Origin: Neoarius graeffei
Lineage: Eukaryota; Chordata; Actinopteri; Siluriformes; Ariidae
Assembly (NCBI RefSeq): GCF_027579695.1
Contig: NC_083579.1
Coordinates: forward strand, 73,901,871-73,965,870
Length of the DNA stretch: 64,000 nt
Direction of reading: 5' to 3'
Positions 1 through 12,089 of the stretch are shown piece by piece; the stretch's first letter is position 1, and every line of letters begins with the position of its first letter. Under the pieces are notes generated by a model, which saw nothing but the letters and a program-made list of their open reading frames with translations, searched no databases and was not told where the DNA came from. A program made the position numbers and the translations under genes.

Positions 1-3000
1 GCAGACACAGACAATGAAGGAGAGCAACAGCAGAGACAGACAATGAAGGAGAGCAGCAACAGAGACAGACAATGAAGGAGAGCAACAGCAGACACAGACA
101 ATGAAGGAGAGCAACAACAGACAGACAATGAAGGAGAGCAACAACAGAGACAGACAATGAAGGAGAGCAGCAACAGAGACAGACAATGAAGGAGAGCAAC
201 AGCAGACACAGACAATGAAGGAGAGCAACAACAGACAGACAATGAAGGAGAGCAACAACAGAGACAGACAATGAAGGAGAGCAGCAACAGAGACAGACAA
301 TGAAGGAGAGCAACAACAGAGACAGACAATGAAGGAGAGCAACAGCAGACAGACAATGAAGGAGAGCAACAACAGACAGACAATGAAGGAGAGCAACAAC
401 AGAGACAGACAATGAAGGAGAGCAGCAACAGAGACAGACAATGAAGGAGAGCAGCAACAGAGACAGACAATGAAGGAGAGCAGCAACAGAGACAGACAAT
501 GAAGGAGAGCAACAGCAGAGACAGACAATGAAGGAGAGCAGCAACAGAGACAGACAATGAAGGAGAGCAGCAACAGAGACAGACAACAACAGACAGACAA
601 TGAAGGAGAGCAACAGCAGAGACAGACAATGAAGGAGAGCAACAGCAGAGACAGACAATGAAGGAGAGCAACAGCAGAGACAGACAATGAAGGAGAGCAG
701 CAACAGAGACAGACAATGAAGGAGAGCAGCAACAGAGACAGACAACAACAGACAGACAATGAAGGAGAGCAGCAACAGAGACAGACAATGAAGGAGAGCA
801 GCAGCAGAGACAGACAATGAAGGAGAGCAACAGCAGAGACAGACAATGAAGGAGAGCAACAACAGACAGACAATGAAGGAGAGCAACAACAGAGACAGAC
901 AATGAAGGAGAGCAACAACAGAGACAGACAATGAAGGAGAGCAACAGCAGAGACAGACAATGAAGGAGAGCAACAACAGACAGACAATGAAGGAGAGCAG
1001 CAACAGAGACAGACAATGAAGGAGAGCAGCAACAGAGACAGACAATGAAGGAGAGCAGCAACAGAGACAGACAATGAAGGAGAGCAACAGCAGAGACAGA
1101 CAATGAAGGAGAGCAACAACAGACAGACAATGAAGGAGAGCAACAACAGAGACAGACAATGAAGGAGAGCAACAGCAGACACAGACAATGAAGGAGAGCA
1201 ACAGCAGAGACAGACAATGAAGGAGAGCAACAGCAGAGACAGACAATGAAGGAGAGCAACAACAGAGACAGACAATGAAGGAGAGCAACAGCAGACACAG
1301 ACAATGAAGGAGAGCAACAACAGACAGACAATGAAGGAGAGCAACAACAGAGACAGACAATGAAGGAGAGCAACAGCAGAGACAGACAATGAAGGAGAGC
1401 AACAGCAGAGACAGACAATGAAGGAGAGCAACAGCAGAGACAGACAATGAAGGAGAGCAACAGCAGAGACAGACAATGAAGGAGAGCAACAGCAGAGACA
1501 GACAATGAAGGAGAGCAACAGCAGAGACAGACAATGAAGGAGAGCAACAACAGAGACAGACAATGAAGGAGAGCAACAGCAGAGACAGACAATGAAGGAG
1601 AGCAACAGCAGAGACAGACAATGAAGGAGAGCAGCAACAGAGACAGACAATGAAGGAGAGCAGCAACAGAGACAGACAACAACAGACAGACAATGAAGGA
1701 GAGCAGCAACAGAGACAGACAATGAAGGAGAGCAGCAACAGAGACAGACAATGAAGGAGAGCAGCAACAGAGACAGACAACAACAGACAGACAATGAAGG
1801 AGAGCAACAGCAGAGACAGACAATGAAGGAGAGCAACAGCAGAGACAGACAATGAAGGAGAGCAACAGCAGAGACAGACAATGAAGGAGAGCAGCAACAG
1901 AGACAGACAATGAAGGAGAGCAGCAACAGAGACAGACAACAACAGACAGACAATGAAGGAGAGCAGCAACAGAGACAGACAATGAAGGAGAGCAGCAGCA
2001 GAGACAGACAATGAAGGAGAGCAACAGCAGAGACAGACAATGAAGGAGAGCAACAACAGACAGACAATGAAGGAGAGCAACAACAGAGACAGACAATGAA
2101 GGAGAGCAACAACAGAGACAGACAATGAAGGAGAGCAACAGCAGAGACAGACAATGAAGGAGAGCAACAACAGACAGACAATGAAGGAGAGCAGCAACAG
2201 AGACAGACAATGAAGGAGAGCAGCAACAGAGACAGACAATGAAGGAGAGCAGCAACAGAGACAGACAATGAAGGAGAGCAACAGCAGAGACAGACAATGA
2301 AGGAGAGCAACAACAGACAGACAATGAAGGAGAGCAACAGCAGACACAGACAATGAAGGAGAGCAACAGCAGAGACAGACAATGAAGGAGAGCAACAGCA
2401 GAGACAGACAATGAAGGAGAGCAACAACAGAGACAGACAATGAAGGAGAGCAACAGCAGACACAGACAATGAAGGAGAGCAACAACAGACAGACAATGAA
2501 GGAGAGCAACAACAGAGACAGACAATGAAGGAGAGCAGCAACAGAGACAGACAATGAAGGAGAGCAGCAACAGAGACAGACAATGAAGGAGAGCAGCAAC
2601 AGAGACAGACAATGAAGGAGAGCAACAGCAGAGACAGACAATGAAGGAGAGCAGCAACAGAGACAGACAATGAAGGAGAGCAGCAACAGAGACAGACAAC
2701 AACAGACAGACAATGAAGGAGAGCAGCAACAGAGACAGACAATGAAGGAGAGCAACAGCAGAGACAGACAATGAAGGAGAGCAACAGCAGAGACAGACAA
2801 TGAAGGAGAGCAGCAACAGAGACAGACAATGAAGGAGAGCAGCAACAGAGACAGACAACAACAGACAGACAATGAAGGAGAGCAGCAACAGAGACAGACA
2901 ATGAAGGAGAGCAGCAACAGAGACAGACAATGAAGGAGAGCAGCAACAGAGACAGACAATGAAGGAGAGCAGCAACAGAGACAGACAATGAAGGAGAGCA

Positions 3001-6000
3001 GCAACAGAGACAGACAACAACAGACAGACAATGAAGGAGAGCAACAGCAGAGACAGACAATGAAGGAGAGCAACAGCAGAGACAGACAATGAAGGAGAGC
3101 AACAGCAGAGACAGACAATGAAGGAGAGCAACAGCAGAGACAGACAATGAAGGAGAGCAGCAACAGAGACAGACAATGAAGGAGAGCAGCAACAGAGACA
3201 GACAACAACAGACAGACAATGAAGGAGAGCAGCAACAGAGACAGACAATGAAGGAGAGCAGCAGCAGAGACAGACAATGAAGGAGAGCAACAGCAGAGAC
3301 AGACAATGAAGGAGAGCAACAACAGACAGACAATGAAGGAGAGCAACAACAGAGACAGACAATGAAGGAGAGCAACAACAGAGACAATGAAGGAGAGCAA
3401 CAGCAGAGACAGACAATGAAGGAGAGCAACAACAGACAGACAATGAAGGAGAGCAGCAACAGAGACAGACAATGAAGGAGAGCAGCAACAGAGACAGACA
3501 ATGAAGGAGAGCAACAGCAGAGACAGACAATGAAGGAGAGCAACAGCAGAGACAGACAATGAAGGAGAGCAACAGCAGAGACAGACAATGAAGGAGAGCA
3601 GCAACAGAGACAGACAATGAAGGAGAGCAACAGCAGAGACAGACAATGAAGGAGAGCAACAGCAGACACAGACAATGAAGGAGAGCAACAACAGAGACAG
3701 ACAATGGAGAGCAACAGCAGAGACAGACAATGAAGGAGAGCAACAGCAGAGACAGACAATGAAGGAGAGCAACAACAGAGACAGACAATGAAGGAGAGCA
3801 ACAACAGAGACAGACAATGAAGGAGAGCAACAGCAGAGACAGACAATGAAGGAGAGCAACAACAGACAGACAATGAAGGAGAGCAACAACAGAGACAGAC
3901 AATGGAGAGCAACAGCAGAGACAGACAATGAAGGAGAGCAACAACAGAGACAGACAATGAAGGAGAGCAACAACAGAGACAGACAATGAAGGAGAGCAAC
4001 AGCAGACAGACAGAGGAGGGGAGAGCAGCAACAGAGACAGACAATGAAGGAGAGCAACAACAGAGACAGACAATGAAGGAGAGCAACAACAGAGACAGAC
4101 AATGAAGGAGAGCAACAACAGACAGACAATGAAGGAGAGCAACAACAGAGACAGACAATGGAGAGCAACAGCAGAGACAGACAATGAAGGAGAGCAACAG
4201 CAGAGACAGACAATGAAGGAGAGCAACAGCAGACACAGACAATGAAGGAGAGCAACAACAGACAGACAATGAAGGAGAGCAACAACAGAGACAGACAATG
4301 AAGGAGAGCAACAACAGAGACAGACAATGAAGGAGAGCAACAACAGAGACAGACAATGAAGGAGAGCAACAGCAGACAGACAGAGGAGGGGAGAGCAGCA
4401 ACAGAGACAGACAATGAAGGAGAGCAGCAACAGAGACAGACAATGAAGGAGAGCAGCAACAGAGACAGACAATGAAGGAGAGCAGCAACAGAGACAGACA
4501 ATGAAGGAGAGCAGCAACAGAGACAGACAATGAAGGAGAGCAGCAACAGAGACAGACAATGAAGGAGAGCAGCAACAGAGACAGACAATGAAGGAGAGCA
4601 ACAACAGAGACAGACAATGAAGGAGAGCAACAGCAGAGACAGACAATGAAGGAGAGCAACAGCAGAGACAGACAATGAAGGAGAGCAACAACAGAGACAG
4701 ACAATGAAGGAGAGCAACAGCAGAGACAGACAATGAAGGAGAGCAACAACAGAGACAGACAATGAAGGAGAGCAACAACAGAGACAGACAATGAAGGAGA
4801 GCAACAACAGAGACAGACAATGAAGGAGAGCAGCAACAGAGACAGACAATGAAGGAGAGCAGCAACAGAGACAGACAATGAAGGAGAGCAACAGAGACAG
4901 ACAATGAAGGAGAGCAACAGAGACAGACAATGAAGGAGAGCAACAGAGACAGGCAATGAAAGAGCAACAACAGACAACTGAGGTGAGCAACAGAGACAGA
5001 CAATGAAGGAGAGCAGCAACAGAGACAGACAATGAAGGAGAGCAGCAACAGAGACAGACAATGAAGGAGAGCAGCAACAGAGACAGACAATGAAGGAGAG
5101 CAGCAACAGAGACAGACAATGAAGGAGAGCAGCAGCAGAGACAGACAATGAAGGAGAGCAACAGCAGAGACAGACAATGAAGGAGAGCAACAACAGAGAC
5201 AGACAATGAAGGAGAGCAGCAACAGAGACAGACAATGAAGGAGAGCAGCAACAGAGACAGACAATGAAGGAGAGCAGCAACAGAGACAGACAATGAAGGA
5301 GAGCAACAGAGACAGACAATGAAGGAGAGCAACAGAGACAGACAATGAAGGAGAGCAACAGAGACAGGCAATGAAAGAGCAACAACAGACAACTGAGGTG
5401 AGCAACAGAGACAGACAATGAAGGAGAGCAGCAACAGAGACAGACAATGAAGGAGAGCAGCAACAGAGACAGACAATGAAGGAGAGCAGCAACAGAGACA
5501 GACAATGAAGGAGAGCAGCAACAGAGACAGACAATGAAGGAGAGCAGCAACAGAGACAGACAATGAAGGAGAGCAGCAGCAGAGACAGACAATGAAGGAG
5601 AGCAACAGCAGAGACAGACAATGAAGGAGAGCAACAACAGAGACAGACAATGAAGGAGAGCAGCAACAGAGACAGACAATGAAGGAGAGCAGCAACAGAG
5701 ACAGACAATGAAGGAGAGCAGCAACAGAGACAGACAATGAAGGAGAGCAACAGCAGAGACAGACAATGAAGGAGAGCAGCAACAGAGACAGACAATGAAG
5801 GAGAGCAGCAACAGAGACAGACAACAACAGACAGACAATGAAGGAGAGCAGCAACAGAGACAGACAATGAAGGAGAGCAACAGCAGAGACAGACAATGAA
5901 GGAGAGCAACAGCAGAGACAGACAATGAAGGAGAGCAGCAACAGAGACAGACAATGAAGGAGAGCAGCAACAGAGACAGACAACAACAGACAGACAATGA

Positions 6001-8090
6001 AGGAGAGCAGCAACAGAGACAGACAATGAAGGAGAGCAGCAACAGAGACAGACAATGAAGGAGAGCAGCAACAGAGACAGACAATGAAGGAGAGCAGCAA
6101 CAGAGACAGACAACAACAGACAGACAATGAAGGAGAGCAACAGCAGAGACAGACAATGAAGGAGAGCAACAGCAGAGACAGACAATGAAGGAGAGCAACA
6201 GCAGAGACAGACAATGAAGGAGAGCAACAGCAGAGACAGACAATGAAGGAGAGCAGCAACAGAGACAGACAATGAAGGAGAGCAGCAACAGAGACAGACA
6301 ACAACAGACAGACAATGAAGGAGAGCAGCAACAGAGACAGACAATGAAGGAGAGCAGCAGCAGAGACAGACAATGAAGGAGAGCAACAGCAGAGACAGAC
6401 AATGAAGGAGAGCAACAACAGACAGACAATGAAGGAGAGCAACAACAGAGACAGACAATGAAGGAGAGCAACAACAGAGACAATGAAGGAGAGCAACAGC
6501 AGAGACAGACAATGAAGGAGAGCAACAACAGACAGACAATGAAGGAGAGCAGCAACAGAGACAGACAATGAAGGAGAGCAGCAACAGAGACAGACAATGA
6601 AGGAGAGCAACAGCAGAGACAGACAATGAAGGAGAGCAACAGCAGAGACAGACAATGAAGGAGAGCAACAGCAGAGACAGACAATGAAGGAGAGCAGCAA
6701 CAGAGACAGACAATGAAGGAGAGCAACAGCAGAGACAGACAATGAAGGAGAGCAACAACAGACAGACAATGAAGGAGAGCAACAACAGAGACAGACAATG
6801 GAGAGCAACAGCAGAGACAGACAATGAAGGAGAGCAACAGCAGAGACAGACAATGAAGGAGAGCAACAACAGAGACAGACAATGAAGGAGAGCAACAGCA
6901 GACACAGACAATGAAGGAGAGCAACAACAGACAGACAATGAAGGAGAGCAACAACAGAGACAGACAATGAAGGAGAGCAACAACAGAGACAGACAATGAA
7001 GGAGAGCAACAACAGAGACAGACAATGAAGGAGAGCAACAACAGAGACAGACAATGAAGGAGAGCAACAACAGAGACAGACAATGAAGGAGAGCAACAAC
7101 AGAGACAGACAATGAAGGAGAGCAACAGCAGAGACAGACAATGAAGGAGAGCAACAGCAGAGACAGACAATGAAGGAGAGCAACAGCAGAGACAGACAAT
7201 GAAGGAGAGCAACAACAGAGACAGACAATGAAGGAGAGCAACAGCAGAGACAGACAATGAAGGAGAGCAACAACAGAGACAGACAATGAAGGAGAGCAAC
7301 AACAGAGACAGACAATGAAGGAGAGCAACAACAGAGACAGACAATGAAGGAGAGCAGCAACAGAGACAGACAATGAAGGAGAGCAGCAACAGAGACAGAC
7401 AATGAAGGAGAGCAACAGAGACAGACAATGAAGGAGAGCAACAGAGACAGACAATGAAGGAGAGCAACAGAGACAGGCAATGAAAGAGCAACAACAGACA
7501 ACTGAGGTGAGCAACAGAGACAATGAAGGAGAGCAGCAACAGAGACAGACAATGAAGGAGAGCAGCAACAGAGACAGACAATGAAGGAGAGCAGCAACAG
7601 AGACAGACAATGAAGGAGAGCAGCAACAGAGACAGACAATGAAGGAGAGCAGCAACAGAGACAGACAATGAAGGAGAGCAGCAGCAGAGACAGACAATGA
7701 AGGAGAGCAACAGCAGAGACAGACAATGAAGGAGAGCAACAACAGAGACAGACAATGAAGGAGAGCAGCAACAGAGACAGACAATGAAGGAGAGCAACAA
7801 CAGAGACAGACAATGAAGGAGAGCAACAGCAGAGACAGACAATGAAGGAGAGCAGCAGCAGAGACAGACAATGAAGGAGAGCAACAACAGAGACAGACAA
7901 TGAAGGAGAGCAACAGCAGAGACAGACAATGAAGGAGAGCAGCAGCAGAGACAGACAATGAAGGAGAGCAACAACAGAGACAGACAATGAAGGAGAGCAA
8001 CAGCAGAGACAGACAATGAAGGAGAGCAACAGCAGAGACAGACAATGAAGGAGAGCAACAACAGACAACTGAGGTGAGCAACAGAGACAG
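1..8090. repeat. 29-bp purine-rich satellite array
   Basis: Uninterrupted tandem array. The main unit is 29 bp (gacagacaatgaaggagagc plus a 9-bp tail such as agcaacaga or aacagcaga). Variants of 25-27 bp lack one or two GA/CA steps. T is almost absent from the + strand, about one per unit, and is always followed by G. Rare marker variants recur: aggcaatgaaag near 4951, 5366 and 7475; cagaggagggg near 4011 and 4381; acaatggaga near 3703, 3901, 4157 and 6798. This shows duplication of multi-unit blocks. The array starts before the window and ends abruptly near 8090. No gene is seen in it. Confidence 0.97.
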
Positions 8091-8165
8091 ACAATGAAGT
8101 CACAGCACAGTTGTAGGAAGATAACAATATGTTAGACAACAGAGAACTTATAACGAATAAAAAAA

Positions 8166-8369
8166 ATGTCTAAATTAGAAGATTTGAAGTGTGCTTGTGT
8201 ATTTGGGGGGTACGGGAGTAGGGGGCCAGATGAAGTCCACTTTTGGGGAAAAAAGACCCCCCCCTCCACAATGCTGGCAACGGGCCTGACACCATTAGAA
8301 CGACATGTCCAGTCGGTAGACCACGTGAATTCTGTTCGGGCCGAGTCTCTCAGCAAAGATTACCAAAAG
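8166..8369 (+). CDS. possible first exon, unknown protein
   Basis: ATG at 8166 opens 68 codons ending in phase 0 at a good splice donor (AAG|gtatgt, 8370). The product is basic/mixed (begins MSKLEDLKCACVFGG) and I do not recognise it. A possible continuation follows an AG at 8519-8520 (DKQFVLCYSFIEG and onward, open to a TAG near 8620), but no donor is obvious there. It lies just outside the satellite and 0.7 kb before the hAT-derived coding block, so it could be its 5' exon. A run of eight Cs inside the exon makes a frameshift or sequencing error plausible. Confidence 0.35.
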
Positions 8370-8463
8370 GTATGTGCCTTTACTAATATTTAATATATTT
8401 CGTGTATATTTATATTCAATAATTACAATTTAAATAATAAATGACACATAAGTGACATATTTG

Positions 8464-8903
8464 GGATACTGAATAGATCAACATAACTATTTGTTCTATT
8501 AATTATGCTCTATCTTTTAGGACAAACAGTTTGTGTTGTGCTATTCTTTTATTGAGGGAAGGCGTGCTACAAATTTCTGGGCTTGGCCCGAGGGGAAGTT
8601 CTGGCCAATTCTTTTTTAGGTCAGGACTTAGAATATTATTTTTATGATTTTTTTTTATTCCTATGATTTCTAGATGATATTCAATTTTATTGTAATGTGA
8701 ATGCTACATTCTTATTATTTGTGATACTGAATAGACCTACTTGTTCTATTAGTTATGCTTTTGCATACATTTTTGAATAAATAGTTTGTAGTAATGCTAT
8801 TCTTTTATTGAGGTGAGGGGGTTTAAAATTTAAAAATTTCTGGTCTTGGCCCTGGGGAAGTTCTGGCCAATTTTTTTTTTTTGGTCAGGACTAAGAATAT
8901 TTT
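8464..8903. repeat. local direct duplication (about 260 bp apart)
   Basis: Segments near 8464-8650 and 8722-8903 are diverged copies of each other. Shared tracts include gatactgaatag, ctattcttttattgagg, ggggaagttctggccaattc and ggtcaggact. The second copy has acquired stop codons relative to the open frame of the first. This looks like an old tandem duplication of an intron/exon segment. Confidence 0.75.
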
Positions 8904-8932
8904 ATTATTTTGTAAATTTCCACAACCTCGGG

Positions 8933-8949
8933 CACACACACACATATAC

Positions 8950-8990
<41 letters not shown>
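8933..8990. repeat. (CA)n microsatellite
   Basis: Interrupted CA dinucleotide run, followed by a T-rich tract and the probable acceptor at 9049-9050. Confidence 0.95.
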
Positions 8991-8991
<1 letters not shown>

Positions 8992-10395
8992 CATGTTACC
9001 ATTTTTTTTATTTTATTTGTATTTCATTTATTTTTTTATTTGTATTTCAGGCTGCTAAGAATGCTTATGTGAATTCTGCTGATGATGCCCCATTGCGAGC
9101 AGTCATGCGCACAGTCTTTTGGATGGCAAAAGAAGACTTGCCAATGCAAAAATATTCAAGCTTGATGAACTTCCAGCAGTTACAGGAAGTGCCACATTTG
9201 AAACATCTCTCCGTCAGTCGTAACGCTACCTATACATCAAGAATCTCTGAAGAAGATTTGCAAGAATGTGTCGCAAATCTATCCAACAGGACATCAAAGA
9301 TAACATACGTAAAGCAGGCATGTACAGTGTCCCCATTGATGAGACCACTGATATTTCAGTATCAAAAATGGTGGTATTTGTCAGGATTGTAGACCAGCAA
9401 TTCATACCACGCACATACTTTGTGAGGGACATATGTATCAAAGATCCGAAATCTGATGCAGAAGTATTGTTCAGTGCACTTACTGGATTCCTCAATGCAC
9501 ACGGATTAAAGTTAAAGGATATGAGGGGATTTGGCAGTGATGGAGCGTCAGTGATGGTTGGCCGCCACAGAGGTGTTTCAGCGAAGTTAAGAGGACACTC
9601 GCCACACCTCATCAACATTCACTGCATGGCTCATCGCTTTAACTTGAGCACCTCACAGGCATCAAAGAATGTTATCTACTTGGAGGAATTTGAGAAAATT
9701 CTGAGAGTGTTATACTACCATTTTGGGGGCAGCAAATCTGGCAATTGCAAATGCGAACTGAAATCAATACAGAAGGTATTAGATGAGCCACACATCCAGC
9801 TGAAGGAATGCCACGAAATCCGGTGGATAGCATTTTACAAAGCTGTTTATGCTATCTACCATTCATGGGCACCTCTTGTGACCATACTTCACAGCTCATG
9901 ACAAAGTTTCAACCAAGTCTGGAACCCCGTTCATCAAAGCGCTGTGTGACTTCAGATTTGTTTCTGTAGTTCATTTACTGATGGATAGTCTACCACCCAT
10001 CACAAATATGTCAATCATACTACAGAAACAAGACCTGGATATTGCAGCTGTTCGCCCGGCATTGACAAACATCATGCACAAGATAACTCCGGCTAAGAAG
10101 GGGAAGACACATTATCAGACTGAGCTGACAGAGAAGATCACCAAAATCAAAGACAGTGAAGCAACACAACACGTCAAATACAAAGGCCATAAACTTTCTC
10201 TAATAGATGGCAATGCTAAGAAAACAGCCAAAGAAGTTGAAGAAACGCGTGGACAGTTTTGTGATAATCTCACAAAAAACATCAACAGGTTTCCAAAGGA
10301 ATCGACTGACGTAGCCACCAGTTTCCATGTTCTTGGCATGAGAGGTCTGTTGTTGATGTCTCAAGAACAACAGGCTGCGTTTGGTAACAAATGGC

Positions 10396-11647
10396 CCTTT
10401 TCCACTACCCTTTTTCAGCTCACTTCAGCTCGCTTCAGCTCACTTCAGCCCGACACGGCTCGCGTTTCGACTACCAAAAACCAGCACGACTCAGCTCGTT
10501 TCAGCCCTGCTTAGCCCCTAAAACTCGCACCGTTTTGGAGTGGTGCTGAAGCGAGCCAAGCCGTGCCGAGTGAGGTTGGGGGCGTGAGCAGACACTCCCC
10601 TGTGCACTGATTGGTGAGGAGGAGTGTCCTCACATGCCCACACACGCCCCGCGAGCGCGCTGGGATCTGTAAACACCGCAAACCCGGAAGAAGGAGAATT
10701 ATGAATTACGAGAATTTCTGAAGCCTTATGCGCCTCGCCTCATCTATACGCTCTTGCCAGTATCTGTTGGCGTTGTCGGTGACAACAAGCCACAGCACCA
10801 AGACCAGCAACACTAACGACTCCATGTCCTCCATGTTTATTGTTTACTATTCGGGTCGTGAGACTACCGCTTAAAAGATCACTGAATCAGTGACATACAG
10901 AGCATCGTGGACGAGTTCGCGGAGCGCAAGGCTCGTCGTATGCCCTTCAAATAATGCGCGCAGTAGGCTATTGATGTTTTATTATGAGCCATGTACAGTA
11001 TGTCGCCTAATGTTTTTTTGTTTCTGAGTTACATGTTCGTTTGAAGGACTTAATGTACAAAATAACATAGTTGCACCCCGTAGTGTTGAAATTGGTAAAC
11101 ACAGTGCATTCAGTGAGGTTTGCACCGCCCTCCTTTTATTTCTGACTCTTCCTGTCACCACTCTGAGCGCTCATTCGTATGCCCTTCAAATAATGTGCGC
11201 AGTATAGGCTATTGATGTTTTATTATGAGCCATGTACAGTATCCTAATGTTTTTTGTTTCTGAGTTACATGTTCGTTTGAAGGACTTGATGTACTAAATA
11301 ACATAGTTGCACCCGGTAGTGTTGAAATTGGTAAACACCGCAGTTGCGGACATTTTGTAGCCTAAAATGATGTTATGATAAGCTTTAATAAAGGGCCCGG
11401 TCATTTGCCCCGCCCCCGGCCCGGCTCTGACTTGTTCCGCCACTGTCACTGATGTCACTGTTTGCGCTGCTTAACGACATCACGTGACATCCACCCACTT
11501 TCACTAACTCCACCCAATGTGTCCACCCACTTCCAGCCAGCACGGTTCAGCGCGGTTGTAGTCGAAATGCAACTCCAACAGCCCCGCTCAGCTCGACTCA
11601 GCTCGACTCGGCACGGCACGGCTCAGCCGCGTTTGTAGTGGAAAAGC
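10396..11647. mobile_element. 1.25-kb nonautonomous DNA transposon
   Basis: The ends are inverted: ccttttccactac on the left, and gcttttccactac as the reverse complement of the right end. Subterminal regions are rich in cagctc/cggctc motifs on both sides. A 3-bp ggc flank on each side is a possible target duplication, but weak. The host hAT-like coding sequence is cut at 10395 and picked up again at 11648. There is no transposase ORF inside. The superfamily (Harbinger-like or hAT-like) is unresolved. Confidence 0.7.
10937..11338. repeat. about 160-bp direct repeat inside the element
   Basis: 10937-11100 and 11176-11338 are near-identical (both begin cgtatgcccttcaaataatg and end ttggtaaacac), offset 239 bp. 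This is an internal duplication of the nonautonomous element. Confidence 0.9.
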
Positions 11648-12089
11648 GGCAAAAGAGATTGGAATTCTTGTTGACCATTATGGTAAAGATGTTAGTCAGG
11701 ATGCAGTTGTCAGTGAAAAACTGATTGATGGACCCCGGTGTAGAGATGAATGGGAAACTGCAAAACAGCTGGTAATACAACAAAAGTACCCAACGAACAG
11801 CACACAAGCTCTATGGAAATTGATTCATCAATACCATGCAGATTCGCTTCCAAACATTATGGTTCTAGCTCAGCTAGCACTTATAATGCCGTACCAGACT
11901 GCCAACTGTGAGAGAGGCTTTAGTGCACAGAATCTGATCAAGACTGCACGAAGATCAACCATCAGTGAACATCGCTTGAATGTCGCCATGACAATCAAAT
12001 ATGAAGGTGGACCAGTAGATAACTTTGACTTTACTAATACCATCAACATCTGGAAACTTAAGAAGAACAGAAGATATGATAGGAAGTAG

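Larger units (their letters stand above)
9051..12089 (+). pseudogene. hAT-transposase-derived gene (ZNF862-like), broken
   Basis: A coding block follows an acceptor-like tttgtatttcag at 9050. Frame 1 (9069-9270) has LAKEDIP-type features (MAKEDLPMQKYSSL). A shift near 9265 moves to 9266-9898, which holds the DESTDIS-like DETTDIS, GSDGASVM and NIHCMAHRFNLS motifs of hAT transposase-like proteins. A second shift near 9893 leads into 9896-10394 (LLMDSLPPIT). After a 1.25-kb insertion, coding resumes at 11648 and ends at 12087-12089 with the hAT C-terminal dimerisation block (QTANCERGFSAQNLIK, 11900-11944). Two frameshifts and an insertion make it non-functional as assembled. The assignment to the ZNF862/C17orf113-like group is from memory. 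No intact terminal inverted repeats were found, so either a domesticated gene copy or a transposon relic is possible. Confidence 0.8.

Noticed and set aside
1-8090. CRISPR-like array of short repeats
   Set aside because: There are no unique spacers; units are directly adjacent 25-29-bp satellite monomers in a vertebrate-type context.
8846-9072. Short ORFs rich in His/Thr
   Set aside because: They are translations of the (CA)n microsatellite and T-rich DNA.
10681-10900. Protein-coding remnant inside the 1.25-kb element
   Set aside because: There are a few plausible codons, but no frame longer than chance and no motif.
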